Source: QNYZ01 sp964577615 | GTDB lineage: Bacteria > Desulfobacterota > Desulfobacteria > Desulfobacterales > QNYZ01 | Assembly: GCA_964577615.1 (NCBI GenBank) | Contig: CAZNZW010000005.1 | Location: forward strand, 1 to 64,000 | Length of the DNA: 64,000 nt | Direction of reading: 5' to 3' | Shown: positions 45,357-55,300 of the stretch, piece by piece | Layout of the letters: every line of letters starts with the position of its first letter | Numbering within the stretch: position 1 is the stretch's first letter | Program-made: the position numbers and the translations under genes | The notes under the pieces: generated by a model | Databases searched by the model: none | The model's input: only the letters and a program-made list of their open reading frames with translations | Told to the model about the DNA's origin: nothing

Positions 45357-45393
45357 AAACCGTTATCTGCCCCGCAGATAACGGTTTTTTTTT
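45357..45393 (+). terminator. Attenuator terminator before ilvB
   Basis: AACCGTTATCTGC (45358-45370) pairs fully with GCAGATAACGGTT (45374-45386) around a three-base loop, followed by a T run to 45393. It lies 31 bases before the ilvB start. Confidence 0.88.
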
Positions 45394-45424
45394 GGGGAAA
45401 CAGAAAACCAAGGAGGGATTAAAA

Positions 45425-47110
45425 ATGAAACTGACCGGCGCTCAGATCCTGATGAAGGTACTTGAGGAAGAGAAGGTGGATACCATCTTCGGTTTTCCCG
45501 GTGGCGCAGTCATCGATATTTACAATGAACTGCTCAACACGGACCTCAACCACTATCTTGTCCGCCATGAACAGGGCGCGGTCCATGCCGCCGACGGGTA
45601 TGCCCGGGCCAGTGGAAAAGTCGGTGTCTGCCTGGTTACATCCGGGCCCGGCGCCACCAATGCGGTCACCGGCATTGCCACCGCGTACCTGGATTCGATC
45701 CCTCTGGTCATTTTCACGGGGCAGGTGCCGACTCACCTTATCGGCAACGACGCTTTTCAGGAAGTCGACATCGTCGGCATCTCGCGCCCCTGCACCAAGC
45801 ACAACTACCTCGTCAAACAGGCGTCTGAACTGGCCCGGATCATCCGGGAAGCATTTTTTATCGCCCGGTCCGGCCGTCCGGGACCGGTGTTGATCGATCT
45901 TCCCAAAGATGTCATGAACGACACGGTCACCTATCAGAAACCGGCCAAAACCCGGATTAAGTCCTATCAGCCCCACTATGAACCCAACAAGCGTCAGCTG
46001 GCAAAGGTTATTGATCTGATTAAGGCGGCCAGGCGGCCGGTCATTTTTGCCGGCGGCGGAGTAATTTTATCCAAAAGCGCCAGAGAACTCACCGAATTTG
46101 CCCGCAAGGCCCAAATCCCGGTGACCGCTTCGCTGATGGGTCTGGGCGCGTTTCCGGGAACCGATCCACTCTGGCTGGGCATGCTCGGCATGCATGGCAC
46201 ATACCGGGCCAATATGTCGATCGGCGCATGTGACCTGCTGGTGTCCATGGGGGTCCGTTTTGATGATCGGGTAACAGGGAAAATCGATACTTTTGCCCCG
46301 AATGCCAAAATCGTTCACATTGATATCGATCCCACGTCTATCCAGAAAAATATTCCGGTCACCATTCCCATTGTGGGTGATTGCCGGCGCGCGTTGAAAA
46401 GCCTCAACGAACTGGCCGATAAAAACAACCTGGACAAGGTGCCCAAATCCCGAAAATCGTGGCTTGACCAGATCGACAAGTGGAAGAGTACCCGTCCACT
46501 GGCATACAAAAAGGGCAAAGCCATCAAACCCCAGTTTGTTATTGAAAAACTGTACGAACTGACTGAAGGCAAGGCAATCATCACCACAGAAGTAGGCCAG
46601 AACCAGATGTGGGCCGCCCAGTACTACCACTTCGACCAGCCGGACCATTTCATTTCTTCAGGAGGCCTGGGCACCATGGGATTCGGTCTGCCGGCCGCCA
46701 TTGGCGCCCAGGTGGCTTTCCCGGATCGAACCGTTGTCGACATTGCCGGTGACGGCAGTATCCAGATGAATATCCAGGAGATGGCCACCGCCATGCAGTA
46801 CTGCATTCCCGTCAAAGTCGTCATTCTCAACAACCAGTATCTGGGAATGGTGCGGCAATGGCAGGAATTGTTCTACGATAAACGATACGCCTGCACCTGT
46901 ATGGAATCCGGTCCGGACTTTGTTAAACTGGCCAAGGCATACGGCGCCGGCGGATTTCGCGCCACCCGTCCCAGTCAGGTCGTCGATGTATTAAAAAAAG
47001 GACTCGCCCATGACGGCGCCGCCATCATGGAGTTTCGGGTGGAGAAGGAAGAAAGCGTCTACCCCATGGTGCCTGCGGGTGCGCCCATAACAGAAATGCT
47101 GCTCGTTTAG
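45425..47110 (+). CDS. ilvB: Acetolactate synthase large subunit
   Basis: Encodes 561 residues. Condenses two pyruvates, or pyruvate and 2-ketobutyrate, using thiamin diphosphate, the first common step to Val, Leu and Ile. The N-terminal GFPGGAVIDIYNEL, HEQGAVHAADGYARASGK and SGPGATN are normal, and the ThDP motif is GDGSIQMNIQEM with the NN pair downstream. AGGAGG lies eight bases before the ATG, after the attenuator. The regulatory subunit gene follows 21 bases later. Confidence 0.95.
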   Translation: MKLTGAQILMKVLEEEKVDTIFGFPGGAVIDIYNELLNTDLNHYLVRHEQGAVHAADGYARASGKVGVCLVTSGPGATNAVTGIATAYLDSIPLVIFTGQVPTHLIGNDAFQEVDIVGISRPCTKHNYLVKQASELARIIREAFFIARSGRPGPVLIDLPKDVMNDTVTYQKPAKTRIKSYQPHYEPNKRQLAKVIDLIKAARRPVIFAGGGVILSKSARELTEFARKAQIPVTASLMGLGAFPGTDPLWLGMLGMHGTYRANMSIGACDLLVSMGVRFDDRVTGKIDTFAPNAKIVHIDIDPTSIQKNIPVTIPIVGDCRRALKSLNELADKNNLDKVPKSRKSWLDQIDKWKSTRPLAYKKGKAIKPQFVIEKLYELTEGKAIITTEVGQNQMWAAQYYHFDQPDHFISSGGLGTMGFGLPAAIGAQVAFPDRTVVDIAGDGSIQMNIQEMATAMQYCIPVKVVILNNQYLGMVRQWQELFYDKRYACTCMESGPDFVKLAKAYGAGGFRATRPSQVVDVLKKGLAHDGAAIMEFRVEKEESVYPMVPAGAPITEMLLV

Positions 47111-47131
47111 CCGTTCAGGAGGAACCGGAAA

Positions 47132-47617
47132 ATGGAAGATAAACATGTTATTTCCATGCTGGTGGATAATGAACCGGGAGTGCTGTCCCGGGTGGTGGGC
47201 CTTTTTTCAGGCCGGGGATACAATATCGAAAGCCTGTGCGTGGCCGAGACCATCGATCCTGAAATCTCCCGGATCACGCTGGTGACCCGGGCAGACCCGC
47301 CAATCCTCGAACAGATTGAGAAACAGCTCAATAAACTGATTAACGTCAACAAGCTGAGGGATCTTTCCGGTCCCGAATCCGTTCAGCGCGAAATGGCCCT
47401 GATCTGTGTGCACGCCCGGGCCGACTGCCGGGCAGAGATCCTGCGGATCGTCGATATCTTCCGCTGCAAAATCGTGGATGTCGGCATCGAGCACTATATC
47501 ATCGAAGTCACCGGAGATGAAGGCAAGTTGATGGCGCTGATCAACCTGCTTAAGCCTATGGGAATCAAGAAAATCGCCCGCACCGGGATTATCGCGCTGA
47601 AAAGAGAGCCGGGATAG
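47132..47617 (+). CDS. ilvN: Acetolactate synthase small (regulatory) subunit
   Basis: Encodes 161 residues. The N-terminal ACT domain (HVISMLVDNEPGVLSRVVGL, GRGYNIESLCV) binds valine for feedback control of IlvB, and the C-terminal half is the usual ALS small-subunit domain. Also called ilvH in other genomes. The length is typical. It is part of the attenuated ilv operon. Confidence 0.94.
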   Translation: MEDKHVISMLVDNEPGVLSRVVGLFSGRGYNIESLCVAETIDPEISRITLVTRADPPILEQIEKQLNKLINVNKLRDLSGPESVQREMALICVHARADCRAEILRIVDIFRCKIVDVGIEHYIIEVTGDEGKLMALINLLKPMGIKKIARTGIIALKREPG

Positions 47618-47747
47618 CAGTGGCGCCGGGTTCTGGGTCAGGGGGTCTGGGCTTCGCATTCAGGTAGTATGATCCGGCGCCTGGTCTTCCGGTCCCTTGT
47701 GGAAATTCAAACAACCAGTACAGACAATTCAAAAAAAGGAGAAGCAA

Positions 47748-48800
47748 ATGGCTAAAATCAATTTTGGTGGTACGGTGGAAGAGGTCACAACACGGGATGA
47801 ATTCCCCCTGGAAAAAGCCCGGGAAGTATTGAAGGATGAAACCGTAGCCATTCTCGGCTACGGCGTTCAGGGTCCCGGGCAGGCGCTCAATCTACGTGAT
47901 AACGGCATCAATATTATTGTCGGCCAGCGAAAAGGCGGCGCATCATGGGATAAAGCCGTGGCCGATGGTTTTGTTCCGGGCGAGACGCTTTTCCCCATCG
48001 AAGAAGCGGCCCGGAAAGGAACGGTTATCCAGTTTCTGCTGTCCGATGCCGGCCAGGTCGCCACCTGGCCCATGGTCAAGACCTGTCTGAACCCGGGAGA
48101 TGCGCTCTATTTCTCGCACGGATTTTCGATTGCATACAAAGACCAGACCGGCATTATTCCGCCGGATAATATCGACGTCATCCTTGTCGCGCCCAAGGGA
48201 TCGGGCCGAACGGTTCGGACCAATTTTCTGGATGGCAGCGGCATCAACTCCAGCTATGCCGTCCATCAGGATGCCACCGGGCGGGCGCTGGAAAGAACGC
48301 TGGCCCTGGGCATTGCCATCGGTTCCGGTTATCTGTTTCCCACGACCTTTCAAAGTGAAGTCTTCAGCGACCTCACCGGTGAACGGGGTATCCTGATCGG
48401 TGCGCTGGCCGGGGTCATGGAGGCCCAATACAACCTTTTGCGCAAACACGGCCACAGCCCCAGCGAGGCCTTTAACGAAACCGTTGAAGAGCTGACCCAG
48501 AGTCTGATCGGCCTTGTGGGAGAAAACGGCATGGACTGGATGATGGCCAACTGCAGCACTACCGCCCAGCGCGGGGCCCTGGACTGGGCGCCAAAATTCA
48601 GAGACGCGGTGGCGCCGGTTTTTGACGATCTGTACGAAAAAGTCACTTCCGGCGCGGAGACCAGACGCGTGCTGGATAAAAACAGCGCACCGGATTACCG
48701 GGAAAAACTGCAGCAGGAACTGGATGCCATTCACAACTCTGAAATGTGGCAGGCCGGTAAAGCGGTCCGGACGCTGCGCCCGGAAAACCAGGTGGACTGA
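47748..48800 (+). CDS. ilvC: Ketol-acid reductoisomerase
   Basis: Encodes 350 residues from an ATG with AAGGAGAAG upstream; an extension to 47697 is not needed. Isomerises and reduces acetolactate with NADPH. Visible are the nucleotide motif GYGVQGPGQALNL and SEVFSDLTGERGILIGALAG, which should carry the Mg ligands. The chain is a little longer than the common 330-residue class I enzymes and its N-terminal half resembles the variant in fungi and Bacteroidetes. ilvD is not in the window. Confidence 0.93.
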   Translation: MAKINFGGTVEEVTTRDEFPLEKAREVLKDETVAILGYGVQGPGQALNLRDNGINIIVGQRKGGASWDKAVADGFVPGETLFPIEEAARKGTVIQFLLSDAGQVATWPMVKTCLNPGDALYFSHGFSIAYKDQTGIIPPDNIDVILVAPKGSGRTVRTNFLDGSGINSSYAVHQDATGRALERTLALGIAIGSGYLFPTTFQSEVFSDLTGERGILIGALAGVMEAQYNLLRKHGHSPSEAFNETVEELTQSLIGLVGENGMDWMMANCSTTAQRGALDWAPKFRDAVAPVFDDLYEKVTSGAETRRVLDKNSAPDYREKLQQELDAIHNSEMWQAGKAVRTLRPENQVD

Positions 48801-48821
48801 ATCAGTCTCCTTTAAAATACC

Positions 48822-48877
48822 ATCCCGGCCCGGATGCCTGCCAACTGGCGGACACCCGGGTCCGGCGGGATTTTTTT
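48822..48877 (+). terminator. Terminator-like hairpin between ilvC and cimA
   Basis: ATCCCG (48822-48827) pairs with CGGGAT (48866-48871) with further GC pairs inside, followed by seven T (48871-48877). It ends 25 bases before cimA, so it would lower or separate cimA expression from ilvC. Confidence 0.6.
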
Positions 48878-48901
48878 GACACACCTAAAAAGGAAACCAT
48901 C

Positions 48902-50500
48902 ATGGACGCGGTCGTCCTTTACGACACCACTTTACGAGACGGCACCCAGGGAGAAGACATTAACTTTACTCCCGGAGAAAAACTGGAAATCGCCCACCGT
49001 CTTGACGATCTGGGGGTTCACTACATTGAGGGTGGATGGCCCGGATCCAACCCCAGAGACATGCGATTTTTCGAGCTGGCCCAAAGGGAAACCTTCAGGA
49101 CAGCCAGAATCACGGCCTTCGGGTCGACATGCCGTCCCGGTACTCTGCCCGAATCCGATCGGAATATTCAGATGCTGATCGATGCCGGGACGCCGGCAGT
49201 AACCATTTTTGGGAAAACCTGGGATCTGCACGTCAGGCAGGTCATGGACAACACCCTTGATGAAAACTGCCGGATGATCACCGATTCGGTGGCCTGTCTG
49301 GTTGCCCACGAAAAAGAAGTGATCTACGATGCCGAGCACTTTTTTGACGGCTACAGAGACAATGCCGGTTATGCCCTGGAAACGCTTTTTGCAGCCATCG
49401 ACGGCGGCAGCCACACAATCGTTCTCTGTGATACCAACGGCGGCACCCTTCCCCATGAAATCGGAAGAGTCACCGGCAACGTGATTCAGCAGCTGACAGA
49501 CCGGTATCCGGCGGCCATGCCGGCCGGTAAAATAACAATCGGTATTCATACTCACAATGATACGGGCGTGGCTGTGGCCAATACCCTGGCTGCTGTTCAC
49601 CGGGGGGCCGGGATGGTTCAGGGAACCATCAACGGTTATGGTGAGCGGTGCGGCAATGCCGATCTGACCACGCTCATTCCGATCCTCAATCTGAAAATCA
49701 ACCGGCCCTGCATCCCCGCCGAGAATCTGACCGATCTTAAAAAGCTGTCCCGCTTTGTCAGTGAAACAGCCAACATCGTACCGGTCAACAACCAGCCTTT
49801 TGTGGGTAAAAGCGCCTTTGCGCACAAAGGGGGGATTCATGTCAGCGCCGTCATCAAAGAGCCCCGGGCGTACGAACATTTCCCCCCCGATCTGGTGGGC
49901 AACACACGCCGGGTCCTTGTTTCGGATCTGTCCGGCAGAAGCAATATCGAATACAAAGCCCGGGAAATGGGCATCTCTCTCGGCGCCAATGGATTCAGCA
50001 GCAGTGAAATCGTCAACCGGATTAAAGACCTGGAGGAACAGGGCTACCAGTTTGACGTGGCGGACGGATCTTTTAAAATTCTGGTGAAAAAGCTGACCAA
50101 ACAGTTTCATCCACTCTTTACCCTGGAATCTTTCCGGGTCACCATGGAAAAAGACAAGGGCCAGCCCTGTTCGGCCCACGCCACGGTCAAGATTTCGGTC
50201 AATGGCAAGAAGGAAATTACCGCCGCCGAGGGCGACGGACCGGTCAGCGCCCTGGATAACGCCCTGCGTAAGGCTCTTGACAAGTTTTACGCGGATCTGG
50301 ATCACATGCACCTCGTTGACTTCAGGGTACGTGTGATTGACGGCCGCGAAGGCACCGCCGCCCGGGTCCGGGTATTCATCCAGTCCCGGGATCAAAACGA
50401 GATATGGAGTACCGTCGGTGTTTCCAAGGATATTATCGAAGCCAGCTGGCAGGCCCTGGAAGACAGTTTTCAATACAAGCTGGCCAAAACGCCGGAATAA
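48902..50500 (+). CDS. cimA: (R)-citramalate synthase
   Basis: Encodes 532 residues. Condenses pyruvate with acetyl-CoA to citramalate, the start of the threonine-independent isoleucine pathway. HMGL/LeuA-type TIM barrel with LYDTTLRDGTQGED at the start, metal HTHNDTG and a C-terminal regulatory domain ending in VIDGREGTAARVRVFIQS. DGTQGED with the unusual GGWPGSNPRD segment separates CimA from LeuA and homocitrate synthase. It lies 101 bases after ilvC. Confidence 0.92.
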   Translation: MDAVVLYDTTLRDGTQGEDINFTPGEKLEIAHRLDDLGVHYIEGGWPGSNPRDMRFFELAQRETFRTARITAFGSTCRPGTLPESDRNIQMLIDAGTPAVTIFGKTWDLHVRQVMDNTLDENCRMITDSVACLVAHEKEVIYDAEHFFDGYRDNAGYALETLFAAIDGGSHTIVLCDTNGGTLPHEIGRVTGNVIQQLTDRYPAAMPAGKITIGIHTHNDTGVAVANTLAAVHRGAGMVQGTINGYGERCGNADLTTLIPILNLKINRPCIPAENLTDLKKLSRFVSETANIVPVNNQPFVGKSAFAHKGGIHVSAVIKEPRAYEHFPPDLVGNTRRVLVSDLSGRSNIEYKAREMGISLGANGFSSSEIVNRIKDLEEQGYQFDVADGSFKILVKKLTKQFHPLFTLESFRVTMEKDKGQPCSAHATVKISVNGKKEITAAEGDGPVSALDNALRKALDKFYADLDHMHLVDFRVRVIDGREGTAARVRVFIQSRDQNEIWSTVGVSKDIIEASWQALEDSFQYKLAKTPE

Positions 50501-50552
50501 GGCCGGCGCCCACATGCGCACAGGATTTTAAACCATGAAAAAGAGACCCAAT

Positions 50553-50586
50553 GCCGCGGGAAATGATTTTTTGACCCTCCCGCGGC
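50553..50586 (+). other. Inverted repeat upstream of leuA
   Basis: GCCGCGGG (50553-50560) pairs perfectly with CCCGCGGC (50579-50586) around an 18-base loop. No T run follows, so it is not a typical terminator. A possible 39-codon frame from 50535 covers it but is not rich in Leu codons. Confidence 0.4.
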
Positions 50587-50668
50587 CCATGCTTTCCGCG
50601 ATCTTCTTCTACTTTTCACATAATGATACCCACCGGGTCACTAATTGCATCTAAAAGGAGCATCACCC

Positions 50669-52198
50669 ATGGAAAAAGTCGTTATTTTTGATACAACTTT
50701 AAGAGACGGAGAGCAGTCACCAGGGGCCAGCATGAACGCGGCGGAAAAGCTGCGCCTGGCGACCCAGCTGGAAAATCTGGGAGTAGATGTACTGGAAGCC
50801 GGCTTTCCCGCAGCCTCGGACGGCGACTTTCAAGCTGTTTCACAAATCGCCCGAAAAATGCAGCACATGTGCGTGGCGGGCCTTTCCCGAACCGGGAAGG
50901 ATGACATCGACCGGGCCTGGGGCGCGATTCAGGAAGCCCGGCATCCCCGGATCCATACCTTTCTCGCCACCTCCGACATCCACCTGAAATACAAGCTCAA
51001 CATGTCCAGGGAAGAAGTGCTGAAAACAGTCGTCGATGCCGTCCGCTATGCGAAATCCCTGACGGATGACGTCGAATTTTCGGCCGAGGACGGTTCCCGC
51101 AGCGGCCGGGATTATCTGTGCAAGGTTTTCGAAGCCGCCATTGCGGCCGGCGCCACAACCGTCAACCTTCCCGATACCGTGGGCTACGCCATCCCGGATG
51201 AATTTGCCGACCTGATCAAATATGTTCGCGCGCATACCCCCAATATCGGTCAGGCCGTATTGAGCGTCCATTGCCATAACGATCTGGGGCTGGCCACGGC
51301 CAATACGATAGCCGCCATTAATGCCGGTGCCCGTCAGGTTGAAGTGACCATTAACGGCATTGGCGAGCGGGCCGGAAATACATCTCTGGAAGAAGTCGTC
51401 ATGGCCCTGCATACGCGGCCCAATTCTCTACCGTTTCAGACCGATATCAATACCCGCATGATTCATCCCAGCAGCCGGCTCGTCACGATGATCACCGGCA
51501 TGATCGTCCAGCCCAACAAAGCCATTGTCGGCGCCAATGCTTTTGCGCATGAAGCAGGAATCCATCAGGACGGGATGCTCAAAAATCCCATGACCTACGA
51601 AATCATGCAGCCCGACACGATCGGGCTGAATCGAAGTGAACTGGTACTCGGCAAGCATTCCGGCCGGCATGCTCTGCATGACCGGCTCAGCACGCTCGGC
51701 TACGATCTGGCCGAGGATGAGTTGCAGCTCGTTTTCAAGGCATTCAAGGATCTGGCCGACAAGAAGAAAGACGTGGTGGACGATGATCTGGAAGCTCTCG
51801 TGGCTGAAGGCGTACTGCGGACGACGGAAGTATTCAAGCTCACGTATCTCCACATTGTCAGCGGCACCACGGTCATGCCCATGGCCAGCGCCCGCCTGTC
51901 CATCAACGGCCGTGAAGTAACCGGCGCCGGCTATGGGAACGGCCCTATTGACGCCGCCTATAACACAATTGCCAAACTGACGAATACCGAGTCGGAATTG
52001 CTCCGGTTTACGGTCAGCGCCCTGACCGGCGGGACCGACGCCCAGGGAGAAGTGACCGTTCGGCTGAAGGAAAACGGGCTGGTCGCGCTGGGCAAGGGGT
52101 CGGACCCGGATATTATCAATGCCAGTGCCAAAGCCTATGTGAATGGACTGAACCGGCTGGAATACCTGAAAGCCAATCCCATACAGAAAGCGATATGA
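50669..52198 (+). CDS. leuA: 2-isopropylmalate synthase
   Basis: Encodes 509 residues from an ATG with AGGAG upstream. First committed step of leucine synthesis, from 2-ketoisovalerate and acetyl-CoA. FDTTLRDGEQSPGASM, metal HCHNDLG, and the C-terminal LeuA dimer domain (ITGAGYGNGPIDAAYNTI) that binds leucine for feedback control are all present. It ends the ilv-cimA-leuA set; leuCDB are not in the window. Confidence 0.95.
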   Translation: MEKVVIFDTTLRDGEQSPGASMNAAEKLRLATQLENLGVDVLEAGFPAASDGDFQAVSQIARKMQHMCVAGLSRTGKDDIDRAWGAIQEARHPRIHTFLATSDIHLKYKLNMSREEVLKTVVDAVRYAKSLTDDVEFSAEDGSRSGRDYLCKVFEAAIAAGATTVNLPDTVGYAIPDEFADLIKYVRAHTPNIGQAVLSVHCHNDLGLATANTIAAINAGARQVEVTINGIGERAGNTSLEEVVMALHTRPNSLPFQTDINTRMIHPSSRLVTMITGMIVQPNKAIVGANAFAHEAGIHQDGMLKNPMTYEIMQPDTIGLNRSELVLGKHSGRHALHDRLSTLGYDLAEDELQLVFKAFKDLADKKKDVVDDDLEALVAEGVLRTTEVFKLTYLHIVSGTTVMPMASARLSINGREVTGAGYGNGPIDAAYNTIAKLTNTESELLRFTVSALTGGTDAQGEVTVRLKENGLVALGKGSDPDIINASAKAYVNGLNRLEYLKANPIQKAI

Positions 52199-52359
52199 AC
52201 GACTGAGGCAGGAAATAACTGCTTTCCCCATAGTCCGGACAGGCCCGGCCGGATCGATCTCCGCCTGTCCTGTCCGGCCTGTCATGCACCGCATCCTGCA
52301 CTCGGATACAAAAAAGTACTACTCCGGGAAAGGACCGTCACCGAAAACGAGTAAAGGGA

Positions 52360-55300
52360 TTATTTAATGCGCCGGAGATACCGTTTTTTCCGGCCCCCGT
52401 CCTTCGGCATCACGGCGCGCACCGTGGTTTTGACCGCATCAAACCCCAGCAGGGATCGTACGGCCCGGGAAAGGGGCGGCCCGGCCGCCAGCCGAAGATC
52501 ATCGGGAAGCGCAAGAACTGTTTCCGTTTTTGCCGCCTGGGCCAGATGCAGGTATCCCCTGCAGGTGCCGGGGTGAGCGGCCAGTGTCTCGCGCAGCTGT
52601 TCCAGAAGCGCCCGGTCGGCCCGCGCCACATCCAGAAATACGTGGACCGATGCCGACCATATCTCTTCAGCCTTTTCTATGGGCGTCACGCTGGCTGCCA
52701 GGATTTTAACCTCGGTCTCACGCTTTTGCACTTCCCCTTCAACAAACACTACCTGTCCATCCTTAATCAACGTCTCAACGCCTCCATACAGCCGTGAAAA
52801 AACGATCACCTCGATAATACCGTTGATATCTTCAAGGGAAACAAAAGCCATGCGCCCGTTTTTGGAAGTTATTTCTTTAACGCCGGAAATAATCCCGCCC
52901 ACCCGCACCGTCTGACCGTCGCTTTTCTCCGGCAAAGTCAGCATATCGGCATCGGAATAGTTTTCCAGCGCGGTCCGGTACGTATCCAGCGGATGGCCGC
53001 TGATATAAAAGCCGAGGGATTCTTTTTCCAGCTTCAACTTTTCACGCGGTTCCCATTCATCTATTTGAGGCACCTTGGGATAGTTGGATACCGGCTGGGC
53101 ATCATCTATAAAATCAAACAGCCCCATCTGGGGATTATTCTTTTCACGTTGTACCCGCTGCCCGTATTCGACGGCATCGTCCAGAGACGCCATCAAACGG
53201 GAACGAAACTCACCGGTGCTGTCAAAAGCGCCGCTTTTGATCAGGCTTTCGATAACCCGTTTGTTGCACTTGGTCAGGTCGAGCCGCTCACAAAAATCGA
53301 ACAAATTGCCAAACGGCCCGCCGGCCGCCCGTTCGGCGATCATTGCCTCGATGGCGCCTTCACCCACGTTTTTCACGGCCACCAGTCCGAATCGGACCTT
53401 TTCGCCTTCCACGGTGAATGTTATCTGGCTTTTGTTGATATCCGGTGGCAGGACTTCAATGCCCTGGCGCTGACATTCGGCCGTGAATTTCACGACCCCC
53501 TCAGTGGAATGCATGGCGCTGGTCAGCAGTGCCGCCAGCATCTCCACCGGAAAATGGGCCTTGAGATAGGCCGTCTGATAGGTAATCAGGGCATAGGCGG
53601 CACTGTGAGACTTGTTGAATCCATACCCGCCGAATTTTTCAATCAGATCGAAAAGAGTCGCCGCTTTGTCCCTGGAAATATGATTCTCAACCGCCCCGTC
53701 AATGAACCGGGATCGATGCTCTGCCAAAAGAGATGTAATCTTTTTCCCCATTGCCTTGCGCAGATCATCGGCCTCGGCCATTTCATAGTTGGCCAGCGCG
53801 CCGGCAATCTGCATCACCTGTTCCTGGTAGACAATAACCCCGTAGGTTGATTTAAGCACCGGCTCCAGCTCCGGCACCAGGTATTCCACGGTTTTGCGGC
53901 CGTGCTTGCGCTCAACGAAATCATCCACCATACCGCTTTCCAGCGGCCCGGGACGGTAGAGGGCCACCAGGGCAATGATGTCATCAAAACATTCGGGTCG
54001 CAGCTGGGCCAGCAGCCCTTTCATCCCCGAGCTTTCCAGCTGAAAAACCCCCGTGGTGTCCGCGGCGCACAGAAGCCGGTACGTATCTGCATCATCGAAA
54101 TCAAGATTGGCCAGATCAGGGACATCTTTGCCCTGTTCGGCGATCAGGCGAAGGGTTTCCTGGATCACCGTCAGATTGCGAAGCCCCAGGAAATCAAATT
54201 TGACCAGGCCGATTTTTTCGACGTACTTCATGTCGAACTGGGTGGTCACTTCCCCCCGTTTACCCCGATACAGTGGCATGTAGTTGACCAGGGGCCTGTC
54301 GGCAACCACCACTCCGGCGGCATGGGTCGAGGCATGGCGGGGCTGGCCTTCGAGAACCCGGCAGATCTTGATGAGTTTGCCGATCTCGGGTTTGCTCTTC
54401 ATCAGTTCCCCGATACGGGGTTCTTTGGCCAGGGCGCTGGCCAGGTCGACCTTGGGGCCTTCCGGCACCATCTTGGCCAGGGCGTCCACTTCCGGCAGGG
54501 GAATGTCAAGTACCCGTCCCACATCCCGAATGACGGCCCGGGCCTTCATCTTTCCATAGGTAATAATCTGGGCGACAAAATCCTCACCGCCATACTTATC
54601 AACGACATATTTGAACACTTTTTCCCGGCCGTTAATGCAGAAATCGACGTCGATATCCGGCATGCTTTTCCGGGCCGGGTTGAGAAATCGTTCAAAGATC
54701 AACTCGTGTTCAATGGGGTCCAGGTCCGTGATGGCCAGGCTGTAGGCCACCAGACTGCCGGCTGCCGACCCCCGGCCGGGTCCCACGGGAACGCCTTTCT
54801 CTTTGGCATAACGGATAAAATCCGCGACAATAAGAAAATAGCCGGGAAATCCCATTTTGATAATGGTGGTCATTTCGGTTTCCAGCCGGTCGCGATAGAC
54901 CTCCGTATCGACGTCGGGATTTTTGGCACAGACTTTTTCCATGACGCGTATAAACCCGGCCTCAACCTGTTCGCGAAAAACATCTTCCACGCTCTGCCGG
55001 GTCCCCGTGTCAAATTTGGGAAAATGAAAACTGCCGAAATCAAAATCAACCTGGCACCGCCGGGCAATCTCCACCGTATTGCTCACCGCGCCGGGATAAT
55101 TTGTGAAGGCTGCGGCCATTTCTTCCTGCGATTTGAAATAAAGCTGGTCGGTTTGGTATCTGAATCGGTTGGTGTCGTTGAGGGTGTGCCCCCGCCCGAT
55201 ACAGAGTAGAACGTCGTGGGCAACAACGTCTTCGGGCGACAGGTAGTGGCAGTCGTTGGTGGCCACCAGAGGGATGGAGAGCCGCTGGCTCATGTTGAGA

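Noticed and set aside
48932..50521. 529-residue open frame on the minus strand
   Set aside because: Antisense to cimA, which has complete family motifs.
50535..50654. 39-codon frame as a leuA leader peptide
   Set aside because: It has no run of Leu codons, and the nearby hairpin lacks a T tract, so attenuation is not supported.
53902..55209. 435-residue open frame on the plus strand
   Set aside because: Antisense to dnaE; the long frame follows from codon bias.
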